11,891 bases of DNA from an uncultured Eubacteriales bacterium (GTDB lineage Bacteria > Bacillota_A > Clostridia > Oscillospirales > Acutalibacteraceae), in NCBI GenBank assembly GCA_934454005.1, contig CAKSGI010000049.1:1-11891 (forward strand), given 5' to 3'. Below, piece after piece: positions 5,746 to 11,891 of the stretch. Made by a program: the position numbers and the translations under genes. Position 1 is the first letter of the stretch. The number at the start of each line of letters is the position of its first letter. Below the pieces are notes generated by a model. The model saw only the letters and a program-made list of their open reading frames with translations. It did no database searches and was not told where the DNA came from.

Positions 5746-6595
5746 AATATGTATCCTCCTTTGAGTGATATAATAATATTTGTTCAAGTGTAGGTCTTTT
5801 AAAAGACAGGTTATTTGGAAGAAAATCTATATTATCAGAGCGAACTAGTCCTTCCAAATAATTGTCTTTTTGTATGAAACTAACACATTTTTTTTTGAAA
5901 AAATCTTGGTGTTGAATTGAACCGGTGATAAGAATGAAATTATCAAGTAGTTCATCATTTGTCCCCATTAATGTGCATTTCCCATCTAAAATCATATATA
6001 TATAATCAGCTATGTTATCTAATTCTGATAAAATATGGGTGGAAAATAAGACACTGTGTTCGCCATCTTTTATATAGTCCTTTAATATTTGTAAAATTTC
6101 TGTTCTAACAACAGGATCTAAACCATTTGTGGCTTCATCTAAAATAAGAATTTCTGGTTTTCTGCTTAAAACGCAAGCAAACATCAGGCGGACTTTCATA
6201 CCTTTAGAGAAGGTGCCTACGTTCTGGTTACATGGTAATTTCCACAAACTAATATACTCATCAAACGATAATGGGTCAAAAGTCGGATAGAAGTCTTTAA
6301 GTATTTTCTTTATTGTATGGATTTTAAAGAAATCTGGAAAATAAAAATCATCAGCAATATAACCGATTGAGTTTCTATAATCCTTTTCTGAATCAGAAAG
6401 TTTTTTTCCATTAATATATATAGTGCCAGAATCCGGTAAATATTGATCGGTGATTAGTTTTATGGTAGTTGTTTTTCCAGAACCATTAGGACCTATATAT
6501 CCTATAATGTAACCTTTAGGCAATTCGAAGTTTATATTATCTAAATAGAAGTTATTAAATGTTTTTGATACATTATTTAGTTTTAAAATACACAT
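5738..6595 (-). CDS. ABC transporter ATP-binding protein (YtrB/BcrA-like)
   Basis: 285 aa with intact motifs: Walker A GPNGSGKTT (35-43), signature FSKGMKVRL (129-137, a variant common in this branch in place of LSGGQ), Walker B ILILDEATNGLD (149-160) and switch His187 in FSTHIL. A C-terminal tail of about 80 residues follows, as in ATPases of the ABC-2 exporter type. The ribosome site GGAGGAATAAT precedes the ATG, which lies 1 nt beyond the GntR stop. With the overlapping permease it should form a homodimeric-ATPase export or resistance pump at the membrane. Direction and substrate are not shown by the sequence. Confidence 0.92.
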   Translation of the reverse strand: MCILKLNNVSKTFNNFYLDNINFELPKGYIIGYIGPNGSGKTTTIKLITDQYLPDSGTIYINGKKLSDSEKDYRNSIGYIADDFYFPDFFKIHTIKKILKDFYPTFDPLSFDEYISLWKLPCNQNVGTFSKGMKVRLMFACVLSRKPEILILDEATNGLDPVVRTEILQILKDYIKDGEHSVLFSTHILSELDNIADYIYMILDGKCTLMGTNDELLDNFILITGSIQHQDFFKKKCVSFIQKDNYLEGLVRSDNIDFLPNNLSFKRPTLEQILLYHSKEDTYCE

Positions 6596-6596
6596 A

Positions 6597-6998
6597 TTAT
6601 TCCTCCTTTTTTGTTTGTAATTCGTTATTGTATATTTTAGAAAAGTCCTCTATTAGTTCATTATATTCTATATCAATATATTGTGCATTGCGAATAGCCA
6701 ATCTGAGATATTGGTAAATATTATTTTTGTAATAATACTGTATTTCTTTATTTTCCCTGCTACATGTTATGAACCCTTTTCCAGGTAAAGAAGTAATGAA
6801 GCCTTCTATTTGTAACTTATTATAAGCATTAGTTACTGTAATAACGCTAACGTCTAAATCTTTTGATAATTGGCGAATAGAAGGAAGAGGAGTATTGGAA
6901 GGGATTTTCTCTAAAACAATTTGCTCACGAATCTGTTCCACAATTTGCATGTAAATTGGAAGTTCGGAAGAATTGCTTATTAGTATGGTAAAGTCCAT
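6597..6998 (-). CDS. GntR-family (YtrA subfamily) transcriptional repressor
   Basis: 133 aa. The N-terminal winged helix is clear: PIYMQIVEQIREQIVLEKI, then LPSIRQLSKDLDVSVITVTNAYNKLQIEGF (about 37-68), and the wing PGKGFIT. The short C-terminal tail of about 50 residues, with no ligand-binding FCD or UTRA domain, is the mark of the YtrA subfamily, which normally controls the ABC genes in its own operon. The ribosome site AAAGGAGGTG is near ideal. The promoter just upstream is overlapped by an AT-rich palindrome on the -10, so self-repression is expected. The inducer is unknown, but peptide antibiotics are the known kind of signal for this subfamily. Confidence 0.92.
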   Translation of the reverse strand: MDFTILISNSSELPIYMQIVEQIREQIVLEKIPSNTPLPSIRQLSKDLDVSVITVTNAYNKLQIEGFITSLPGKGFITCSRENKEIQYYYKNNIYQYLRLAIRNAQYIDIEYNELIEDFSKIYNNELQTKKEE

Positions 6999-7027
6999 TT
7001 TGTGTTCACCTCCTTTGTGAAATATCT

Positions 7028-7047
7028 GTATATATATAATTATATAC
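7028..7047. promoter_or_regulatory. Palindromic operator candidate for the GntR repressor
   Basis: Half-sites GTATATA (7028-7034) and TATATAC (7041-7047) form a perfect inverted repeat with a 6-nt centre. The repeat overlaps the -10 box of the minus-strand promoter, a position suited to repression. Its AT-only make-up means that such a repeat could partly arise by chance. Confidence 0.5.
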
Positions 7048-7067
7048 GGTCAATAAAAATGTGTCAA
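7039..7067 (-). promoter_or_regulatory. Consensus sigma-A promoter of the GntR-ABC operon
   Basis: Read on the minus strand, TTGACA (7067-7062), a 17-nt spacer and TATAAT (7044-7039) are both perfect consensus. Transcription should begin near 7032, about 34 nt before the GntR ATG. So strong a promoter implies tight repression when not needed. Confidence 0.85.
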
Positions 7068-7162
7068 GATATAAATAAATATATGGAATGATGAAATATT
7101 GTATTATCTTTAAAATCGTATTGCATGTTTGATTAAAATTGGGAATGAAGTAAGATAAAACT

Positions 7163-7191
7163 TTGTCATTCAATCACAAAAATGGTATATC
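7163..7191 (+). promoter_or_regulatory. Candidate promoter of the exporter/radical-SAM operon
   Basis: TTGTCA (7163-7168), a 17-nt spacer and TATATC (7186-7191) give a fair sigma-A match, with a leader of about 75 nt before the exporter start. The stretch between this and the divergent GntR promoter (about 7068-7162) holds no ORF with a ribosome site. Confidence 0.4.
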
Positions 7192-7273
7192 ATGCATTTT
7201 GTCTTGTATTAAAATCCATTTTTTGTAAAATATGTTTAACAAACAAATAAATTGTTTAGACGAAAGGAGAGAT

Positions 7274-8944
7274 ATGATCATGAGTGCTTTAAAATTTGTA
7301 GGGAAGCACATGAAAAGGCATAAAGGGAAAATAATAATTAGCCTTGTGCTATCAATAGTCATATCATTGGTTTCTAGTTTGGGACCCTATATCATGAAAT
7401 TGATTGTTGACGTTGGTATTCCAGAGGGGAGAATAGAGTATATTCTGATATTATCAAGTATGGCTGTTGCTGTATATTTTTTATACTCTATGGGAAATTT
7501 TTTACTATCATATATTTTTACATTACTGAGTGAAACAGTGAATCTTGATATTAAAAAAGAAATTTATAATAAATTGATGTATTATCCGCTTTCATTTTTT
7601 GGAAATAAGGAAAAGGGATATATATTAGCAAGAACTAATGAGATCAATTCGATAAAACCACTTTTTTCAAGTACTACATGTAAACTGGGTTTAAGTATTA
7701 TAGAATTCGTGATTGCATCGGTCTTTTTATTTTCTATAAATACTAGCTTTACTGTATGCATTTATCTGTTTTTGCCGATTTATTTTCTTCTAATAAAAAT
7801 GATGATGAATAAAACCAGATATATAGTCGGAAAGAATATGGAGGAAGTAGCCACTGCAAATGGAACAATACAGCAAGTTCTTTCAGGAATTGAACAGGTA
7901 AAAATTTCCAATAAAGAAAAAACAGAGTCGCAGAAAATAAATAATTTGAATGAGCGAATAAGTAAATTATCAACAAAACAGAGCGTATTGCTTAATCTTA
8001 CATCGGAATCAATAATGTTAATTTGCAATATTATTTCTGTCCTTGTACTAGTTATATCAGCTATTCACATTTCAAAAAACAATATGACAATGGGAGATTA
8101 TTTTGCTTTTTCAGGATATTTGCCAAAACTATTAGCACCTGTTCAAGCGTTGGCTTCATCACTAATCAGTATTCAGCCAGCTATAGCTTCTTTGAAAAGA
8201 CTAGTACAGTATTTCTCAGAAAAGATAGAGGTAGAGAACGATCTTCCATATCTGAATATAAGTAATGGACAAATAGTCTTTGAAAATATGTCCTTTAAAT
8301 ACGAAGAAGACAGTAAAATGATAATAAATAAGTTCTCTGTAAAGATTCCTGGGAAAAGTAAAGTACTTATTAAAGGGAGAAATGGAAGCGGAAAAACTAC
8401 GTTACTTAAATTAATCATGGGATTATATACAAATTATACAGGATACATATATATTGACAATAAAGATATAAAGAATTACAGAAAAGCCAGTATTCGTAAT
8501 CAAATTAGTATAGTATCTCAAAATATTTTTTTGTTTTCGGGAACAGTTAAAGAAAATATTTTATATAGTGTGGATAACTTTACTGATTATGAGTTAGTTG
8601 AGGCATTAAAGGATAGTGGCTTGGCTGAAGCCTTTAGAAAAGGTCAATTAAATCTTGAAAGTAATGTAGGGGAAAATGGGATGTTACTATCAGGAGGACA
8701 AAGACAAATGATAGCAATTGCTAGGGCGATAATGAAGAAATCTAAAATATTGATATTTGATGAAGCTACATCAAATTTAGATTCAAAAAAGACTGATGAT
8801 TTATATAAAATGATTCATGAAAAATTTAAAGAAAGTACATGTATTATAGTTTCGCATGATTATATAGATGGAATTCGATTTGATAAAATAATTAACTTAG
8901 ATAAGGAGAATAAAAATGAAAAAACGAATGACACTGACATTTAA
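7274..8944 (+). CDS. ABC exporter (fused membrane and ATPase domains) for a modified peptide
   Basis: 556 aa from ATG 7274; ATG 7280 is also possible behind AAAGGAGAG, and a farther ATG at 7232 has no ribosome site. The N-terminal half has the six-helix exporter fold (first spans about 19-40 and 54-80, last about 247-263 and nearby). The ATPase half has Walker A GRNGSGKTT (368-376), Q-loop Gln416, signature LLSGGQRQM (471-479), Walker B ILIFDEATSNLD (492-503) and His528. There is no N-terminal C39 peptidase domain, so it does not cut a leader itself. The stop overlaps the first radical-SAM gene by 29 nt, tying it to peptide maturation. It most likely works as a homodimer moving the finished peptide out; the substrate is inferred from context. 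Confidence 0.92.
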   Translation: MIMSALKFVGKHMKRHKGKIIISLVLSIVISLVSSLGPYIMKLIVDVGIPEGRIEYILILSSMAVAVYFLYSMGNFLLSYIFTLLSETVNLDIKKEIYNKLMYYPLSFFGNKEKGYILARTNEINSIKPLFSSTTCKLGLSIIEFVIASVFLFSINTSFTVCIYLFLPIYFLLIKMMMNKTRYIVGKNMEEVATANGTIQQVLSGIEQVKISNKEKTESQKINNLNERISKLSTKQSVLLNLTSESIMLICNIISVLVLVISAIHISKNNMTMGDYFAFSGYLPKLLAPVQALASSLISIQPAIASLKRLVQYFSEKIEVENDLPYLNISNGQIVFENMSFKYEEDSKMIINKFSVKIPGKSKVLIKGRNGSGKTTLLKLIMGLYTNYTGYIYIDNKDIKNYRKASIRNQISIVSQNIFLFSGTVKENILYSVDNFTDYELVEALKDSGLAEAFRKGQLNLESNVGENGMLLSGGQRQMIAIARAIMKKSKILIFDEATSNLDSKKTDDLYKMIHEKFKESTCIIVSHDYIDGIRFDKIINLDKENKNEKTNDTDI

Positions 8945-10406
8945 ATCAAAAAAAGGAAACGAATATTTATATGATGATTCCACAGGCCTTATTTTACCGT
9001 GGAGTAAGGAAGATGAAAAAATTTTGAAACAATTGCTAGAAGGTAATAAGACAGAAGATATACTAAAAGATGGTGATGTACACGAAAGTAAAGTGCATTA
9101 TTTATCCTACTTGTTGGATCAAACTGGAGCCTTTTTGGAAGAGTGTGATATTCGCGTGAAATATCCAGGAGAAGAGGAAATTGTTGACTTTATCGGTAGT
9201 AATTTAGCAAGACAATTGATTTTATCAGTAACAGATGATTGTAATTTAAGATGTAAATATTGCATTTATTCAGACGCATATCATTTGACAAAAGATAAAA
9301 GTTGTAAGTATATGACAGAGGAAACTGCTAAACGTGCTATTGATTACTTTTTTGAGCTGATTTCACCTCAATTAAGACGTAATCCAAGAAAGAAAATAGG
9401 AATCACTTTTTATGGTGGTGAACCTCTTATGAATATGAAAACAATTAAGTACGCTGTGAGATATATTAACCAATTTTATAAAGAAAATGTTTATTATATG
9501 CTTACAACAAATGGATTGTTACTGAATGATGCGAATATAAAATTCCTATCAGAAAACGAAATTGGTTTAGCTATAAGTATTGATGGTCCACAAAAAGAAC
9601 ATGATCGGTTAAGAGTTAAAATTGATGGAAGTGGAAGCTTTGAACAAATTGCAAGTAATATTAAAAAGCTGAGTGAAGCATATCCTTATTATTTTCGTAC
9701 AAGGGTAAATGCGGTTTGCGTTTTTGATCCTAAAACAGATATTGAAAAAGTTGAAGAATTTTACGAAGAGTTGGAAAAAACATATAACATTCCTAGAGCC
9801 ATATTTGTGAATAAAGTTTCCGATAATGAAACAAATTATTATGATCAATTTTCAGATACCGATAATCAAAAATATGATGATAGAATAAAAAATTTAATGC
9901 GTAAATTTCATGAAAAGAAAGTAGCAGATAAAGAAATAAGTTCGTATTTGTCAGCTATAGCAGGTGGGGGACCAATGTCTGTAATAGTTAGGCGGAGAAT
10001 TGATGAAATTCAAGGACATTGTATTAAGAGCAGTGGAGCATGTATTCCGGGACAGAAAATATGTGTTAATTCATCAGGAATATTTGATATATGTGAAAGA
10101 GTTAATGGACATAATTCTATAGGAAATGTTGAACAAGGGATTGACGGAAAAGCAGTTTTAAAAATTATGAAAGAATATAATGAGGTTGCTTTAGAAGACT
10201 GTTCTAATTGTCCGATTAAAAAGCTTTGTGGATATTGCTATTTGAATTTTGAAACAGAAAATGGATTTAAAAAGAATAAAGCTGGATGTGCATTTCATCG
10301 TAATGTTGTAAAAACAAATTTATCACGATACGTTTCAATTTATGAAGAAAACCCAAATTGCAGATATTTTCTAGATACAGATACTGCAGAATTAGAAAAT
10401 AATTAA
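8916..10406 (+). CDS. Radical SAM/SPASM peptide maturase 1
   Basis: 496 aa. Residues about 15-80 look like a PqqD-type recognition domain (YLYDDSTGLILPW, then a helical part ending LLDQTGAFLEE). The radical-SAM core has CNLRCKYC (C109, C113, C116) for the SAM-bound 4Fe-4S cluster, FYGGEP (165-170), TTNG (197-200) and SIDGP (221-225), all canonical. The C-terminal SPASM domain carries C376, G388, C393, C429, C432, C438, C441 and C458, enough for auxiliary clusters. This layout is that of sactipeptide/ranthipeptide thioether-forming enzymes and of the maturases that NCBI names for CXXX-repeat or Cys-rich peptide targets. The ATG follows AAGGAGAA inside the exporter's last codons. The likely substrate is the Cys-rich peptide at 11818. 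The reaction type is inferred. Confidence 0.9.
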   Translation: MKKRMTLTFKSKKGNEYLYDDSTGLILPWSKEDEKILKQLLEGNKTEDILKDGDVHESKVHYLSYLLDQTGAFLEECDIRVKYPGEEEIVDFIGSNLARQLILSVTDDCNLRCKYCIYSDAYHLTKDKSCKYMTEETAKRAIDYFFELISPQLRRNPRKKIGITFYGGEPLMNMKTIKYAVRYINQFYKENVYYMLTTNGLLLNDANIKFLSENEIGLAISIDGPQKEHDRLRVKIDGSGSFEQIASNIKKLSEAYPYYFRTRVNAVCVFDPKTDIEKVEEFYEELEKTYNIPRAIFVNKVSDNETNYYDQFSDTDNQKYDDRIKNLMRKFHEKKVADKEISSYLSAIAGGGPMSVIVRRRIDEIQGHCIKSSGACIPGQKICVNSSGIFDICERVNGHNSIGNVEQGIDGKAVLKIMKEYNEVALEDCSNCPIKKLCGYCYLNFETENGFKKNKAGCAFHRNVVKTNLSRYVSIYEENPNCRYFLDTDTAELENN

Positions 10407-10436
10407 ATGTAATTCAAAGATATAGGAGGATAATAT

Positions 10437-11759
10437 ATGTTTTTCAGATTAAATGCATTTGCATTTTTGGTTGCAGGAGAAAAAGATTATAGTATTTATG
10501 ATATGAAAAATAACTCTATCTATATGCTTAATCGCGAAGCAGGAATGCTTATTAAAAGGTTAGAAAATAATGTGGATCTGGATACCTTAAAAGAATATGA
10601 AAAGCACAAGAATGTGTGTATGGACTTTCTTGGGATGTTGGCTCAAAAAGGACTTGGAGATTTTTTTGAAAATGAAGTTCATATAGAAAAGTTTCGCTTT
10701 AATGCACCAATTCAGAAAAAAGGTATGCTTGAACCAGTTCCACAATATGTAAAATGTTATTTAGAGATTAGCAATGAGTGTAATTTGAAATGCTCTTTTT
10801 GTGGAAAATCAAAATATATAAATTGGCTGGGATGCCAGAGCTGTTTTAGAAATCAAAATCATCAAGAGGCTAGTATTAAATACGACAAATTAGTAAGTGA
10901 ACTTGAAGAGATTGGTGTAAAAGAATTGATTTTAGGTGGAAGAGAGCCATTTTGCAAATCAGAAGTTATTTACAAACTTATAGAACAGTGCAAAAAAAAC
11001 AGTAGAATAAATTTGATAATTACTACGCCTGGAAGTGTTGAAGCAAATGAAATATTAAAAGTTTCCAGTTTATATGAAAAAATAAAATTAAACATTGTTG
11101 TTTTTGCCACACGTAGATTTTCTGAGTTTTTGAGTGAAGAAATGCAGGAGTTTATACGAAAACAAGAAAAACTATTCAGTGTACTACACAAGAATAATAT
11201 ACCGTATTCCGTTACTTTACAGATATATGACAAAAATCGGAATTATGCAGAGGCTATTATTAGGGATATTAAAACAGAATTGGGTATAACTCCTATGATA
11301 GCTGATATTGTGGACATGGAAAAAAGAGAAAAATTGACACATATTGGAATGAATCAAAAGATGTTATCTCAGTATAGAAATCCGCGAGAATTTTATTTGA
11401 GAAAAAGTTATAATCCATGTTTATACGGTGTTTTTTCTATTGATTTATTTGGAAATGTGAATCCATGTCCGGGAATACATAAAGCATTAGGAAATATAAC
11501 CGACAATACACTGCATGAAATTCTAAGTAAAGATGACCTTTATTCTTATTGGACTTATTCAAAAGATAAAGTTGTGTATTGCAAGAATTGTTCTATGAGA
11601 TATTTTTGTTCTGACTGTAGTGTGTTTGAATTAGCGTCTTACGAAAGTTCAAATGTACATAATATGTTTTGTCCGGCAAATATTGAAGAAAAAGCTAGTG
11701 ATATCTCAAATGTGGAATTCGTTGGTTGGAACAAAGAGTATTTGAGCCTCGACTATTAA
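10437..11759 (+). CDS. Radical SAM/SPASM protein 2, divergent
   Basis: 440 aa. The N-terminal 75 residues again look PqqD/RRE-like (YSIYDMKNNSIYMLNREAG...). The cluster motif is intact, CNLKCSFC (C115, C119, C122), with two further Cys (C133, C136) just after. Other core motifs depart from the norm: GGREP (167-171) has an inserted Arg in the usual GGEP, TTPGS stands where TTNG is expected, and FATRR where S-x-D is expected. The SPASM part is complete: C328, G339, C344, C382, C385, C391, C394, C412. It sits 30 nt after maturase 1, with GGAGG at good spacing. It may install a second modification on the same peptide or act as a partner of maturase 1. It is not a simple duplicate, since the two differ outside the Cys motifs. 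Confidence 0.85.
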   Translation: MFFRLNAFAFLVAGEKDYSIYDMKNNSIYMLNREAGMLIKRLENNVDLDTLKEYEKHKNVCMDFLGMLAQKGLGDFFENEVHIEKFRFNAPIQKKGMLEPVPQYVKCYLEISNECNLKCSFCGKSKYINWLGCQSCFRNQNHQEASIKYDKLVSELEEIGVKELILGGREPFCKSEVIYKLIEQCKKNSRINLIITTPGSVEANEILKVSSLYEKIKLNIVVFATRRFSEFLSEEMQEFIRKQEKLFSVLHKNNIPYSVTLQIYDKNRNYAEAIIRDIKTELGITPMIADIVDMEKREKLTHIGMNQKMLSQYRNPREFYLRKSYNPCLYGVFSIDLFGNVNPCPGIHKALGNITDNTLHEILSKDDLYSYWTYSKDKVVYCKNCSMRYFCSDCSVFELASYESSNVHNMFCPANIEEKASDISNVEFVGWNKEYLSLDY

Positions 11760-11762
11760 ACG

Positions 11763-11791
11763 ATTATAATGCTATTTTATAGCTTTATAAT
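11763..11791 (+). other. AT-rich hairpin before the Cys-rich peptide gene
   Basis: 12 of 13 base pairs form between 11763-11775 and 11779-11791, with one T-T mismatch and a 3-nt loop; the core is GCTAT/ATAGC. It lies 3 nt after the radical-SAM stop and 26 nt before the next ATG. There is no U-run of terminator type. It could stabilise or process the mRNA so that the peptide is made in excess of the enzymes. Confidence 0.4.
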
Positions 11792-11817
11792 AAATAAACG
11801 AAAGGAGGAAATGTGAT

Positions 11818-11891
11818 ATGGGAGAAGTAATGCCAGTAGATAACTGTTCAGGTACATTGTGTTCAGGATCATGCGCAGCAGGATGTGCAGC
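11818..11891 (+). CDS. Cys-rich RiPP precursor peptide, partial (runs off the window)
   Basis: Only 24 complete codons are visible. AAAGGAGG lies 9 nt before the ATG, a very strong ribosome site. The peptide begins MGEVMPVDNCSGTLC and continues with SGSCAAGCA. Cys are at 10, 15, 19 and 23, the last three spaced CX3CX3C with small residues (Ser, Gly, Ala) between. This fits the CXXX-repeat and sactipeptide/ranthipeptide type of substrate handled by SPASM radical-SAM enzymes, two of which are encoded directly upstream. The leader is very short (9 residues before the first Cys). Full length, Cys number and cleavage site cannot be seen. It is unlike the two peptides at 17-312 in both sequence and Cys spacing. 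Confidence 0.75.
   Translation, partial: MGEVMPVDNCSGTLCSGSCAAGCA

Noticed and set aside
5743..5787. Permease start at ATG 5787
   Set aside because: It lies within the ATPase gene without a ribosome site, while GTG 5745 has AAAGGAGGA at ideal spacing.
7060..7092. Ten-codon ATG ORF between the divergent operons
   Set aside because: No ribosome site, and it lies over the -35 region of the GntR promoter.
1..11891. CRISPR array, transposase, tRNA/rRNA or phage genes
   Set aside because: No regularly spaced repeats, no transposase-like ORF and no tRNA or rRNA signature were seen on either strand.

Overview
The window looks like accessory DNA from a low-GC Gram-positive anaerobe, most likely a gut Clostridia/Lachnospiraceae-type bacterium. 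This is inferred from the roughly one-third G+C, strong AGGAGG-type ribosome sites, the ECF sigma/anti-sigma arrangement, a YtrA-type GntR/ABC operon and SPASM radical-SAM peptide chemistry. No rRNA, tRNA, CRISPR array or insertion sequence was seen. Gene functions rest on motif recognition by eye.

Layout, left to right. (1) 1-1857, + strand. Two tandem paralogous 44-45-residue Cys-rich peptides sit at the left edge, followed by a strong terminator. Then come three genes that each look like a stripped part of a peptide-sensing system: an ABC ATPase-like protein with every catalytic motif eroded, a small histidine-kinase dimerisation-domain protein with neither the phospho-acceptor His nor an ATPase domain, and an OmpR-type winged-helix regulator with no receiver domain. 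(2) 1939-4867, + strand. A terminator and a candidate promoter precede a four-gene cell-envelope sigma operon: ECF sigma factor, membrane anti-sigma-like protein, secreted beta-rich protein and membrane-anchored alpha/beta hydrolase. The extracellular domain of the anti-sigma-like protein resembles the C-terminal domain of the secreted protein. (3) 4961-7067, - strand. An autoregulated GntR-ABC ATPase-permease operon ends in a previously uncalled 47-residue Asn-rich small ORF. Its promoter is a perfect TTGACA-N17-TATAAT with a palindrome over the -10. A bidirectional terminator (4825-4867) separates it from the convergent sigma operon. (4) 7163-11891, + strand. A divergent RiPP-type operon encodes an ABC exporter, two different SPASM radical-SAM proteins with N-terminal PqqD/RRE-like regions, and a Cys-rich peptide beginning at 11818 that runs off the window with a CX3CX3C pattern.

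Working model (inference). The right-hand operon makes and exports a radical-SAM-modified, thioether-type (ranthipeptide/sactipeptide-like) peptide, and the GntR-ABC operon beside it may give sensing or self-protection. The left-hand tandem peptides and the degenerate ABC/kinase/regulator trio may be a second peptide system whose maturation genes lie upstream of the window. The most original parts are the tandem peptides with the dead-enzyme regulatory trio, the twin radical-SAM operon with a late-positioned precursor, and the shared domain between the anti-sigma-like protein and its secreted neighbour.
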